Of a stretch of 64,000 bases of DNA, positions 51,628-63,731 are shown piece after piece. The number at the start of each line of letters is the position of its first letter. The first letter of the stretch is position 1. The notes under the pieces were generated by a model that worked only from the letters and a program-made list of their open reading frames with translations, had not been told where the DNA came from and searched no databases. Origin of the DNA: Klebsormidium nitens (taxonomy: Eukaryota > Streptophyta > Klebsormidiophyceae > Klebsormidiales > Klebsormidiaceae); the NCBI GenBank assembly GCA_000708835.1, contig DF236969.1, positions 186,001-250,000 on the forward strand, in the 5' to 3' direction. Both the position numbers and the translations under genes were made by a program.

Positions 51628-51984
51628 TTTCTTCACTTAGTCGTTAAGCAGATCCTCCATAGAAGCCATTGATGAAGAGCTGATGTGGTGTAGATATCGT
51701 TCGTCTGTAATTTTCCAACCTTGCATCATATATTGGCCATGAAAGATCTGTGATGTTTCCACAGAAACGTCTGAAAACGAGCAAAATGCACATATAAACC
51801 TGTACTAAGCCAGCAAAGTACCAGTTTAAAGAAGCAGAAGAGACTGGACATACGAGGTGTTTCTGCCACTGACAAATCGAAGCAGAGGATGCTGCTTCGA
51901 ACCAGCAGAAGTCGAGGTGATGACCTTCTCGATAAGCAGGGTGAAAGATGCTCGAGAGATTCTTGGTTTCTCTACACAAGGACG
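51628..51984. promoter_or_regulatory. Compact divergent region between RLT and methyltransferase genes
   Basis: Only about 360 bp separates the RLT start codon (-) from the first proposed methyltransferase ATG (+), so both 5' UTRs and a bidirectional promoter should lie here. If the methyltransferase starts at 52616 instead, the spacing is about 990 bp. I can name no specific motif. Confidence 0.4.
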
Positions 51985-54732
51985 ATGTCAGGTTGGGTTC
52001 AATTTTACAAGAAGATAGGGTTTCGAGCAGAAGACGACCCATCTTCGCTGTGCTTTTTGCACGCCACCTCAGCCGAGTTGGCAAACTTTGCTGAAAAGCT
52101 TTTCACAAAATCTCACAAAAATCTGATGCATTCTCAGAATGCGTCTGCAAAGCGCAGCTTCTGGAGCTTGGCCAATCAGAATGCAGCTTTGAGCGAGAGC
52201 TCTGTGCATGATGACTCAAGCCCCGATCCCAACCTTTTCTACCAGGTAAAGCTATCCCATAACCGGCCACTTTAGAGAAGGGAATCAAGCAGAAAGGTAC
52301 CCGGTAAATTGATTGCCCGACCTTCGAGCAGTCAGCCGACACAGATGCGCATTTGCCTCTTTGCACGACACTTGTACGTACAGATCCCCTGATTTTCAGG
52401 CCCGCTTTGCTGGGTACATTATAAGCGCCCAAAAATTGCAATTTCGGAAATTCGTTTTCAGCTTCGTATATGATGGATCGCTGTTGACATCGAAATCAAG
52501 CCAGGGACGATTTCTAGTTCACACTCTCTCTCTCTTTCTAGCTGAAGCTGCGAAGCTGATCTGCAGGTTGTGGGGGTCATTCTAGTGGTGGTGCAGCAAT
52601 AGAGCCTCCTTTCAGATGGCATCTTTGGGTTTTTTGCGACCAGAGGGCCGTCCATTTTATGGCATAGATGCTCCCCGCGAGCTGGCCTTTCTATGCTGCC
52701 TTGCCAGTGCCTGTTTCATCGTTGTGTGCGTTCTCTCCATCCTTCCAAGAAGACATGAGAAACTTCAGAAAACTTTGACAGAGAGTCGTCGTTACAATAA
52801 GTTATACTTCGATCTCCTACGACCGCTCTTTATCGTGGGACTTCTTTACTTTGGGGGCTGCTGTGCGCACTATGTTTACTCAAGCCTGGAGTTGAAATAT
52901 TCAGTGGCAGAGAGAATGGTGTCCATGGCGAATTGGAGCCAGACCCGTTCAGTGCTCGATGTGGGCTGCGGTCGGGGCCTGCTTATGAACACTTTCGCTT
53001 TGGCCTTGAAAAACGTGAGTTTGTCTCTTGCAAATGTGTGTTTCGGTACCACAATGGCGCCCAATCTGTCTGCAGGTCTGGGTAAACCATTTCAGCAAGC
53101 TTCACTCAATTCTGTCTGCTCCACGCAAAATTCTTTCATGATCTGTTGCTTGATGGGTTAAGTGTTGTCCAAGGGCGTGGGCATTTACTATCTACTGTGG
53201 AAGAGATTGATCTGGTCGATTCATTCTTACATTAGTTTTTTGGCCCAGATCTAATGGTCCCCGGCTCTTTCTCTGCTGATGAAAAAATGAAGCATCTTCT
53301 CTGTCATACTTCTCAGCGTGACGCAATGCCTCTGGAAGCCTCCATTCCTGATTCTTGTATTGTCATTCTAGATGATCAAGGTTCGTTCATGCAGAGTCGG
53401 ATAGAGCCCGTTGAACCCTCCGCTGACTCCATTCTTTCTCCTCATATCCCCCTTATTTCAGTGGTATCAAGCATCAAACAGGTGCAGACTGATAGCTCTC
53501 AACCCTTTCAGGAGGGCATCGACGGCCACGTGACAGGTGTCGATGTGTGGGACGCCAAAGATCAGAGCCAAAGCAGTGCAGTCGCTGCCCTCGACAATGC
53601 TCGCAAGGAGGGCGTCCGCGAGTACGTTGAGGTTCGGACGGCGGACGCTAGGGAGCTGCCCTTTCCGGACGCCTCGTTCGACCTGGTCGTGTCCTCGATG
53701 TGCATCCACAACATTGAAGAAGGATCGGGGAGGTAAGCAATCTCTTGCGAATGGCGAGGTTTTCTCAAGTCGTTCTGATGCCTTATACTGTGCTTGTGCT
53801 CCAGGGAGTCACCCTGTGCTTTTGTAAGAAGCTGAGCTGATCCAGAAGGGGAGCCCTTGTCTGCCAGCGGCGGGTCGTTTGACCACCCGTTTCTACCTGA
53901 TGCTTTGCTCTTCATTGCAAGCCCTGAACGCGTGGGAGTCGTGGGTTCTTCCATGAGATCATATGGTGGACTAGCGATATCAGAGCAACTCCACCAGCAC
54001 AGACAGAAACGCCTTTAAACAAAGAGAAATGTTCTGGTCATATCCAGATAAGTTTTGGATTGTTCAACCGTCTTACGAAAGTTGACCGAGAGTGCACTTG
54101 TCCAAATCGACAAAAACTTTCTGATGTGTCATGCGTCCTTCTTGCGTCCAAGGTCTTTCCAGAGGTCTGCCGTGTTAGCGAGTCCTTCGGATTGGCATAT
54201 TTACTGGCGAAGGTGATGAGCTGTGATTCTGCGTCCAGCTATGTCAACTGTCAGTAAAAGCTTTGTGGTTTCGTCTGGTCTGGCATGGGCAAATTGCTGC
54301 CACTCAATTTGTTTCGGCAAGAGCACATGTTGCGGAAAGAAGCCCGCAGCTATACGTCAAAAGACTGATGCCATTCAGAGTAGTCGAGTCCTTTTCCAAC
54401 TCGGTTGCGGTTGCTTCTTTTCCATCTATTTCATTGGATCTGCTTGTCTCATTTGTCGAAGTGTATTCGTTCGCAGATACAAGCCAAAGGCTTATGGAGA
54501 GCGGAGAAAAGCACTGGACGAGATGCTTCGAGTGCTCAAACCTGGCGGACAGTTGATTATATGGGACGGTTATCATGCACGTGAGTATCACAAATATCTT
54601 AGAATTAAGCTAAGTCCCCTCCGTAATGGGGCGCAAGTATGGATCTCGGAAGATCTTTGGGCTTATGCCGTGAAAACCCAAATCGTATCCGCTTTGAAGC
54701 ACCGAGATGATGGACAGAGTCTTATTACCTAG
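51985..54732 (+). CDS. Membrane-anchored class I SAM-dependent methyltransferase (type 11 family), 4 exons, 378 aa
   Basis: Exons: 51985-52245, 52616-53014, 53512-53732, 54477-54732 (1,137 nt, phases closed). Two hydrophobic segments precede the catalytic part (about residues 111-131 and 158-180), so the enzyme is probably anchored in a membrane. SAM-binding motif I is VLDVGCGRG (about 200-208). The next exon supplies GHVTGVDVWD (post-I acidic residue) and ADARELPFPDASFDLVVSS (motif II region). The last supplies EMLRVLKPGG (motif III). The tail ends with the ISEDLWAYAVKTQIVSA strand typical of the fold. The acceptor substrate cannot be assigned. The first exon is less certain: 52616 is itself an ATG directly after an acceptor, which would give a 291-aa protein. 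I include exon 1 because its frame, donor (CCAG|GTAAAG) and phase fit, but it may be 5' UTR. Confidence 0.8.
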
Positions 54733-55956
54733 GATAGACAAGGTATAGCTGGCACTGTACAAACAGTAGGATGCAGATGATTAGGAGGGGCCAACTGTTG
54801 CAGTAGGCTTCAGAACAACATGGTAAAGACGTGGGTTCATAGACAACATGGTAAAGACGTGGGCTCGTGACAACAATTATTCCAGACTTCGGAAACCCAA
54901 AGCACTTCAGAACAAGTGACCTATATAATGGTATTTCTGTACAGTTTTATTTTTACGGTAATGTCAGCCTGTCTACGAGCCGCGCCTTGCAACTTTGACC
55001 ACTTTCGAGCAGATGTACTGCTGGCAGTGGATTGACGATATCTCTATACTAAGCTGTCGACTGGGAGCTATGACTCGATTGAGCTTTCTTCGCAGAGGCG
55101 TGCATAACGTAGAGGGCTGTCCAATGCACTTGCAATTCAATTCTGTTTGAGCCGCAATGACTGAGTCATACATGCCAGCCTCCGAGCTAGATGGTGACCG
55201 GGTAATGGTAATGTGCCTCGAACCTTAGTGTAAACATTGAAAGTGTCACTATGTTTGTACGTACATGTGGCTGGCACCTTCCTCGTTGAAAAAGTTTGGA
55301 CTTAAGTGTCACAAGCTCGAATGCAGGGGTAGTAATCGGCAGGCTGACTGCATCAAGTATGTGTCATGTTGAGAATGTCGCGGATATATGGTACTCATAC
55401 TAAATTAACCGGACAATTTAATTCAGCATGCAATTGGACATACCACCTTGATAATGAATATACAGCGACGGAGATCAACATGTTATAGTCATGGTCAGAT
55501 GAGCTCGCTCCAAGTACAAGCGTCTATCAATTCAATGATGCACATGCACATATGCAGGCTCACAGCTACTAGCATGAAGCCTACTAGGCTTCATGCTGAC
55601 GATCTGGTTATGCGGGAAAAAACTGACACACCTTAACATATTTCGATCCGATCAGGATGAATGGTGCAATCAATCCGCTAGCGTTGGAACCTTCGTTCGA
55701 ACATGGACTTACGAGAGTGCAATTGAATAGGTACATGAGCGGAGATTTGTCCTACTTGACTTCCATCTGTCCACCTTTGTTGACTGCTGGCTGCCAGCAG
55801 CCTTGATATCGCCGTTCAAAAGGCATGTCAAACACTTCTCGGGTTCATGCGACAAGAACTTTGCTAAATTTCGTACAAAGGAAACAGGCCGCGCCTTATT
55901 CTATGTAAATTGGTTGGCCCAACTATGATTCCGTCATAAGCAAACGCGCGCTCACA
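54733..55956. other. Intergenic region between convergent genes
   Basis: This lies between the methyltransferase stop and the carrier stop. It holds a 28-bp-period duplication at 54815-54863 and otherwise AT-rich DNA without coding signal on either strand. Confidence 0.6.
54815..54863. repeat. Tandem duplication with 28-bp period
   Basis: The 20-base core acaacatggtaaagacgtgg occurs at 54815 and again at 54843, perfectly matched, about 90 bp downstream of the methyltransferase stop. It is probably in the 3' UTR or just beyond it. Confidence 0.85.
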
Positions 55957-58900
55957 CTACCTTATCTTCGTCATCTTCAACTCAAGAGGCAAGAGCTTAT
56001 TCCGCTCTCGTGCTACCTTTCCCCACTTTCTCAACAACAGGAATGCGAGCACCGTGCCTTGACTGACCTTCTCCTTGATCATCAGCATGAGGGCAGCCGA
56101 GAGTACCGTTTTGAAGATCTGAGCCTGCAATGGAGTTAATACTCACGTAAGCCAGAGCCATGTCCCAAGAACTTGCACAAAGAATTTTCCCTGCGGACTA
56201 AACGAAAGTGCTTGTGGGGTTACCAAGAAAACATGCCAAGAAAGTCTACGCCCTTGTCTGAAAGGCAGCTTGATTGCAGCCATCACAAGCCAACGAACTC
56301 ACAAGCCTTCTTTGTTGCAAACATACTAATCACCAGCAATCTGCAGTATATTCCTCTCATTACCTATGACCCAGTTCATGGACAAGCGTCACCGATGGCT
56401 TCGACTTTGAGGCAACGCCCTTGTACGCATGATCGGACCGCGAGACTCACGTTCATGCCTTTGTACAACCCTTTGAAGCCCCCCTCGTCCACGGCCCTCC
56501 TCATTGCGTCCAGCATGTTTCGGGGGTGACCGCCTTCTTCATCCTTGTCAGCCTGCAAAGCACAAGACATTTGTAGCTATTTTCACTTGCGTAGGCAATC
56601 GGACATCTTTTCCTGTGAAACACATCTCGTAAAGCCTTTTCTGTTGATCTTTTTGAAAAATTGAACATATGCTACTCGAGTGCACGTCAGATTGTAGAAT
56701 TTTACGAGCCGCTTGAACTCGTCAGAACTAGATGTTTAGAAACGCTCAACAAACTGCAGCAAAATTCTCCGAGTAACGAATCCTCTCATGCTCGACTGCA
56801 CGTCAAAATGTATACATTTACGGCTTAGGTACGACTAAGTGTCAAGAAACGCTCAACGTAGTGCAAGAAGGCTCAGCAACGGACTATTATATTTGCATGC
56901 TGCTGGAAGTCAGATATATCCTACTGCCAGGCCCAAGGAAGCTTTCTCGCCATCTACAAGTTCCAACGCAGACCTATATCAACCTGATACAGGCCTGCAA
57001 AGATCTGACACGGTTTTGCAAAACACTCAATTCAGCACGAAATACCTTACAAGAATACAGAATTTTTCTGAACGGCGGAACGAACATACGAGAGGTAAGA
57101 AACAAGCTCACCTGCAACATGACCTTCGCTCTGATTGCCGGGTACGTCACAACCGTAGCCACAGTCTTGGACAGGGCCCCAATGACGAACGCCATTGCCG
57201 CAGTCAGTGCAGGGGCCGGAAGCTCGTCCCTCCTTGTCCAGGCCTCTCCCTTTGCTGCTTTCGACTCCATCGCCGCTGTTCTGCTCGCGTCATACAGCCT
57301 GGTTTCGACTGCGAGGACAGCGTTCCTCAGCTGCTCGAAGACGGTGTACTGCAGACAAGGCCGGGAAGAGGCAACTCAGGTGCGAACGTCAGGCTGAGAA
57401 AATTCCACAATGTGTCAAGCGAACAAACGAACAAGATGAGAGGTAACTTGCTGAAGTGTCCCCGATGTTGCAATATGCTCAGAGCAATGTTTGGATGTCA
57501 ACAACACAAGAACGACAATGCGACGAGAAGACAATACAATTGCATGCATAAGCAGACAATAGCCTGCCTACATTGCCTTCAACATGTTAGAAGAAGCTTC
57601 TTAGCCTTGGATATGTAGAAAATCTGCATTTGACCAAAAGCTGTCCTCAAAGCTCTGAAGCGAAGCGTTCCGCATTGATGCAAGTAACACAGCTGTGGAA
57701 CCAAAAGTACTCCCCAACAAGCAGTCCAATGAACACACGTCATAGAGAACAGTTGTTCTCTTCTAGTTGATCAGATGCAACTCTCCTGCTTGACCCAAAA
57801 AATTCAACGTCAGAGTAAGATGCCTGATGGATCAGGCCAAATATTGTGAAAGAATAAGTGCGCACCTGGATAGCTGGATTGGATGTCAGAATCAAGCTGG
57901 CACCGAGCCCATCGTAAGCCTCTCCTAGGGACTGCTTGGTCAACGTGGTCCAAAAGCCCCTGACTTTTCCTGCTTCCATAGTCTGCATCCTAGATGACGC
58001 AGTATCCAGAGGCTGCAAACACCACGGATAGGCGTCACAAGGTGCTTCTTGACAGCTTCCTGAGTAAGTTGCAAGTAGAATGAGATCATGTACATACTTA
58101 TCTCCGTTCTTACTGGGGTGCTATCATTATGCAATTTCTGTCTCGCATGGCCAGTGTTGCCCTGTTCCATTGGCGTCAAGCTGGATGTCCCAGACTCCGT
58201 GACCTGACATAGTTACTTACTTGTATGACGATGGAGTTGATCGCCCCAGCTGCAGCTGCAATCAGAAGGTTTGCTCCCATCCCCATACGCTTGATTCCAG
58301 TCCGCTTTATGTACCAATCCTTCAGGTACTGGTATGAATAGAAGTATACGAAGCCCGCCAACACGCTCTGGAAGTTCTTTGTACCTAAGCCCTGAAAGAG
58401 CAGGTTGACCATCAGTGAGGAGAAGAAAAAGACAGCTGCAGAATCATGCAACGACAACCAACCGATATCCAATATTCAACCACGAAATGCTCAGAAAGGA
58501 AGGCCCCCAACAGTGGGAGAATGCACCAGATCGCCATTAGCACCTTTGAATGCTGACAAATTGCACCACCATTGGTAGCTCCAAGCTTTGGAGGCACAAC
58601 TTTCTCCGTGCAGAAAAGAACTGAAAAGATAAACGAAAAAGAAGCTAACAAGAGGATTGACAAGATATAACAAAGGAAGCTCACGTGCCTGGTAAAGTGA
58701 GCCAAGCTGTTTGTTTCTCAATGCCTGATGGAAAACATCAAGAGTAGAGGTGTAGCGTTTGTGTACACCTTGCCGGTTATCTGCCTGCATGTAAGAGAAG
58801 GTGATTTCAGAAGATGCCTCTTGCAAGGCGTAGAGCAACTGATGACCAGATTGTAGGCATTGAAAGAACAAGGACCAACTTATGCATTTCATCATGCAGT

Positions 58901-59048
58901 AAGAAAATTTCCTATACTATCCATCAAGATATCTTACCTGATACCTCGTTTTGCATGTATCAAGGGGGTACAGGAGTGTGGTGCTCAGCAAGCTCCCTAC
59001 TGCACCAGCTGTTGCCTCCTGCAGAGCCTTAGAATCAAAGTTCGCCAT
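55957..59048 (-). CDS. PNC: Peroxisomal adenine nucleotide carrier (PNC1/PNC2 type), 7 exons, 343 aa
   Basis: This mitochondrial-carrier-family protein imports ATP into peroxisomes in exchange for AMP/ADP, feeding acyl-CoA activation for beta-oxidation. Exons (descending): 59048-58938, 58784-58689, 58391-58221, 58012-57866, 57348-57112, 56552-56451, 56124-55957. The total is 1,032 nt with all phases closed. The protein aligns by eye with Arabidopsis PNC1 throughout: [14 protein letters not shown] at the N-terminus (first carrier signature, about 28-33), [36 protein letters not shown] (second signature, with Ser in place of the last Lys/Arg as in the family), [31 protein letters not shown] (third, degenerate signature, about 245-250) and [18 protein letters not shown]. 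The C-terminal tail is basic. Intron 2 begins with GC. The gene is head to head with the PPR gene, 978 bp between starts. Confidence 0.95.
56669..56879. repeat. Degenerate duplication inside a carrier intron
   Basis: Two imperfect copies of about 95 bp (56669-56767 and 56788-56879) share blocks such as gactgcacgtca/gagtgcacgtca and agaaacgctcaac, spaced about 119 bp apart. They lie in the intron between exons 5 and 6. Confidence 0.55.
58392..58688 (-). other. GC-AG intron (carrier intron 2)
   Basis: Exon 2 ends Leu-Tyr-Gln at CAG|GCACGT and exon 3 starts Gly-Leu-Gly-Thr-Lys after ctttcag. Together they restore the family motif [10 protein letters not shown]. The nearest GT (four bases on) would break the frame, so a GC donor is required. 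Confidence 0.85.
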
Positions 59049-60026
59049 GCTGCTCTGACCAAAGGACTTTCCCTGCGCCCAAGTTGTAAAGACTGTCTAT
59101 ATGCGTGAGTAGTGGCTCTTCTTGATACCTATCAGTCTTGAAAATCTCCTGCACAATCTACAAGTACGGTATTTCACCTTGTTGCAAACTTTACAGCTTT
59201 CCTGAGCAATTGCGACCCAATTGCCAGGCTGTAACCTGAAGCAGCTGACAAGCTGGGTTGAGCAGCGCCCTTGTAGCAAAACTTAGGCTGACCCTCTATT
59301 CCGTAAGTTGAGTATCCCGTCAACAAAATTCAGCTCTTCTCCATCAGCCCTTCTTCAGCAAGAAAGAACATGCTGAGGATCTGCAAATAAAGCAGCCAAC
59401 AGCTGCCTTCAGCAACCCGTGAAAACGTCCCTGAACTCCAACACCTTCACCAACATGAAAACGTCTCTGGCGCTATGCCCGCACCTCGATCCAGCTCTAA
59501 CTTTAAGCTGCTGCTGTGCTGGCTCCCGCATGCGGAGCGTTTGCGCCAGCTGAGCAGGTCAGCTGTGCTGTAAAACACAGATCAGCTGAGCAACTTGGCG
59601 CGCTACCACCTACCTAATAAAGCTTCCTTCCTCCTTCTCTTGAGTACGAGCCGCCTTCTCCAACATCAGTTTGACACCAATATTGCTTTGAAGGATAATA
59701 TGAACCCTGATCTGCAATAGAGTGTCACTGCATTTGTTGTAGAATCGGTGATGGGGTGGCCGGTCAGGTGCCTAGTCAGCATATCCAGTTGGCTTCCGCA
59801 AACACGTGTCGCTCGAAAAGGAATCTGCACGAAAAGTGCATCTCGCCAAGCTAGTTACACAGCACTTTTCATGGTGGCTGACCAGTGACAGTGAAAGCGC
59901 GCCGAATTCATGGTGGATGGTGGCAGAGCCCAACATCTGGGTGCGGTGCAGCATTCGTTTGCTTTGGCAGCCCTTCCTTTAGCATGAAGTAAGGTACCTG
60001 GTAGAAGAGAGGTGCGCGCCACCCGA
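59049..60026. promoter_or_regulatory. Divergent intergenic region between carrier and PPR genes
   Basis: The 978 bp between the two start codons should contain both promoters and 5' UTRs. There is no coding signal and no box I can name with confidence. The 5' part of the PPR transcript probably begins here. Confidence 0.45.
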
Positions 60027-63000
60027 ATGGAGCGCTCATCAAGCCAGTGCTTGATCTTAGACGGCTCTATCGGAAATGGGTGTACGTTGAGTTTGGGTGA
60101 CGCCTGTCCTGGCGGAAAATGGCAAAGCAGGTGCTTCCAGAGATCTCTTCCGTACTCCAAGCCGCATATGAAACGGATGTGTACTGCGCGGCTCTTGGTG
60201 CAAGCCGTGCTGATCAGGCAAGAGAAGACCTTTGAAAGCCCAAGTATTGCACCTGACTGCCTCTCAGGCTCCCATGATCAGCCAGACTCCAGCGTTGCCA
60301 TGACTGCCTGGCCGCTACACCTTCTTGAGCACTTGAAGCCTTCAGCTAGTGGTGCTCGGAGAATAGGCAGCCAGTACCCAAACCCTCATGCCGTCAGCTC
60401 TGAAGCCCGGTTTGCCGGGCCCACAGAAGCATCAAGCGCCGACGCGCCTGACTTGCTGACCATTCTGCAGACCCGCTTGCAGGCTGCGGCTCTGGAACGG
60501 TCCGTTGTAATCGCAGACAGGCGGCCGGTAGATCTGGAAGCACCTGGGAATCAGTCCTTGTCACCGGGCCATATTGGCGCCACTGTAGAGTCAGCCTTGA
60601 GTTCTGCAAAAGGGGCTGATCGCGACGTGGCATCTCCTTCCAATGGAATGCTGACACCACAGGATGATGCTAGTGACTCTGGGTTAGTTGATGGGTTGAG
60701 ACCTTCTTCGGAAGATTTTGCAGGGGAGGGGAAGGTGGCGGTCAGGATAGACCAAAAGAAGGGGGCCTCTAAGGAGATTTCTCATACGATAAGAAAGAGG
60801 CAGGCGCGCTGGATCAATCCTGACAAGTTGTCCAGCCAGCAGATTGAGGAGGGAAAGCTGGCGCCGGCAAAGGGAAAGAATGTCCAGCGGTCGAGGAGAA
60901 GTCCTGGCTCTGAAGCGGCAGACGATGGGCTGGTGGTAAGAAGCTTAGGCAAGCAGTCCAAAAGTTTCTCACTTGCTCGCGGAAGTCCTGTCGATGGTAA
61001 TCTTCAATCAGATGATCACTTGGGAAGCGGTGTGCCTAGTGGAAGAGAGCATGACGGAACGGCCAGCAGAGATACAAAGCTCCCGACGGGAAACGAAGAA
61101 CGCAGAATGGGACAAGTAGAGTTCAGTTCTGATCTGGCAGCGACACCGGTAGGACCGTCAGACTGCACAGCCAAAAGGCAGCTTGATCGGCGGAGGCAGA
61201 GCCACTGGAGTGCGAGCACCTCAAGCCCAACTTCCGACCCTGCCAAGCCGCTCCCGGCGTCCCTCGTCAGCACGTTCACCCTTCTTAACAATGAGGGGAG
61301 CGAGTCATTACCTGGGCTCATTGCTTCGCTCGGGCAACGAGACGATCTAGATGAACGGTCCTGGGGCTTGTTGGTGGGACAGCTGGCAGCGGCCGGGAAC
61401 CTGGAGGCTGCGCTGGAGTGTCATGAGAGCCTCGTGCAGCGGGGGGGGTGCATTTCCACCGCGGATGCACTGGACTTTATCAAGGCAATAGAGTGAGTTA
61501 TCAATGACTGTTAAACGTGACTCACGGACTTCCCAAAGTCAATAGTTGAGCGATCACTCTGCACACAAAGCTAGCGGGATCGGAGTGAGCTCAACCTAGG
61601 ACTTAGTCTTACTTTGTGGGGTCTGAGAAGTTCTCAAGCCCGAGCTATTTTGAGCTGTAAGTGATTATTACCAGGGCCATGCGGTATCGGGCTCTCAAAC
61701 AGGACTCGTCGTTCGATGCCTAATGCATAATTCTGTTTGCTGTACTTCACCGGTTGCGGTAATCTCGCAAAGCGGACAGCAGTGCCAAACACCGAACTAC
61801 TGACCGTTACTTACAGGTACCGTCGCAACACAAAGTCTCTGCTGACGGCGCTCAAGCAGTTCCGAGCTGCCCGGCGCTTGACGACGCCGATCTTCAACGC
61901 GTTCCTTGTGGCCTTCAACAAGGTACTTGGTGTCTTTCTCATTGAGAACAAACTTGAAGGACTTTATGTGGATCTTCAATGCCGAGTGGCCGAAAGCACC
62001 TCACCAGGTTCGTTCATGTTTAGTCATCAGAAGTCGAAATCAACCCACTGGAATGCAGGTCCTCCTCCTGTGTCAGCAACGGTACACGATCACTGAAAAT
62101 GTTCAGCACTTGTCGTCAAGCCTGCTATATCGCCTCCCTCCCTAGCTCATCTAGTATCTGCTCCAAGCAGCCTGCCTCTCCCGTCAAATCGTCAAAATCT
62201 CCTTCCTCTTCCTTTGCAGTGTGGAGAGCCACGACGCGCGGTGGTGATGTTCCACAAGCTGGGTGCGGCTGTTAAGGTGGACCACTCTAGTTACCACGAG
62301 GTGCTCAAGGCCTGCCAGGAGCTGCGCCTCTGGGAGACGGCCATGCACCTGCTCCGGGAAATGGAGGCCACCGGTGAGAATGCTCCGGTCCTGCTTGTGC
62401 TCCGTTCAGAAGCTCTATGGACGGTTCACTCTCATGTATCTTTGGGCTATGCTTCTCACTATTCAGGAGGTCCGAAATGGAGGCCACCGGTGAGACTGCC
62501 CGCATTTTCATTATTATGTCGCCTGACCAGACGTTCTCATGAGCATCATCAAACAGTTGATTGCTTCTACCTTGAGCATGTCTCAGTTCCTGATGCAATT
62601 CCCTGACATCGACCTTTGTAGAGGCATTCAAAGGCAAAATCCTCATCATGAGAAGGTCTAGATTTGATTTTCAGTGACTGATTTACGACCTTGTCCTGTC
62701 GAAGATCCTGCCTCGCTAAGTCTCTTCTGCAAACCTCACTTTGCTCGCTCCTGTGCAGAAACCTGGCCGGACGTTGCTGACTACACCATGGGCATCACGG
62801 CGTGCGCCAGGGCTCGCCAGTGGACCAAAGCGTTGGACCTGCTAGAGGTAAGCGGACGTAACCCGCTTAACCCAAACTCGATTGAGAGGGTATGTTTTGT
62901 TGATTCTACCATGCACTTTTAAACTCTCGTGCGTAATCTCAAGCAGCGGAGGAAATATGTGTTGGCTGGTGGAGCTGGCAACGCTGGGTGGAGAGCTCAA

Positions 63001-63731
63001 CGTTATCCTCATGACTGCATTTTGCCGATCTGCAGTTGCAGCTGGAAGGGCATCTCCTGACTTGTGCTCAGTAACGATCGGGTCTAGTGTGATAAAGAAA
63101 GTGGTCATTGTGGAAACGAAAGTTGTCGTAATCAGTGGGGTCGATACTATAGATCATGGCTGCAGTGTAAAGTGGTGGTTGTTGTATCTCCAACTACCGG
63201 ACTGGAAGAGAACAATCTAGGGCAGAGAGGTGAGGTTGAAACAAGATGATCATCCTTAGCGATTGGGACTCTCGCGGCTTTGCTGCTTCAAGCCGTAATT
63301 GTAATTGGAGTGAGAATCCGGGCCAAGTAGAGTTAGAGACGTCGCCAAATTCCCGTCGACCGAGCCCAAAAGCACTCTTGTTGTTGTCCCGTCTGCATCG
63401 TCTACATTGTTCCATCAATTCCGGTCCCCAAGCACAAAATTTCAGGGCAATCTTGTCTGCTCATCTATTTGCTCTCGCATAACGGTGAGCAAATCCATTA
63501 TGAATCCTTGCGTTTCCCTCATCACAGGTCATGGACCGAGTCGGCTGCCCGTGCAACACCGCTGCGATCAACTCCGCGATCAACGCGTGCGCGCGGGTTG
63601 GCGAATGGCAGCACGCGCTGCGCCTCCTCCTCCGGATGCGCGACCTGGGGCTGGCCCCGAACGTGGTGACGTGGAGCTCTCTGCTGACGGCATGTGGCCA
63701 GGGACCGGCCAGCTCAGGGGTCGTCAAGGAG
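60027..63731 (+). CDS. Pentatricopeptide repeat (PPR) protein, 3' end beyond the window
   Basis: PPR proteins bind organellar RNA and direct its processing or stability. Exons seen: 60027-61492, 61817-61922, 62220-62373, 62759-62847, 63528-63731, all in phase (about 673 residues). The sequence ends at a GAG|GTAAGC donor with no stop, so more exons lie past 64000. The first about 400 residues are Ser/Gly/Lys-rich and look disordered. The start (Met-Glu-Arg-Ser-Ser-Ser) is rich in Ser and poor in acids, compatible with an organelle transit peptide but not decisive. From about residue 460 the sequence becomes degenerate, then clear 35-residue PPR repeats: TPIFNAFLVAFNKCGEP, DVADYTMGITACARARQW, NTAAINSAINACARVGEW and NVVTWSSLLTACGQ. 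These are P-class-like, and no SMR, E or DYW domain is visible yet. The ATG at 60027 is the first in frame. A GTG 15 nt upstream is not a likely start. Target RNA is unknown. Confidence 0.85.
62358..62495 (+). repeat. Duplicated exon-intron junction in the PPR gene
   Basis: The last bases of exon 3 with its donor (gaaatggaggccaccggtga, 62358 onward) recur exactly at 62474-62495 inside the following intron, including the GTGAGA splice signal. The match covers 22 bases. Flanking sequence differs. Confidence 0.85.
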
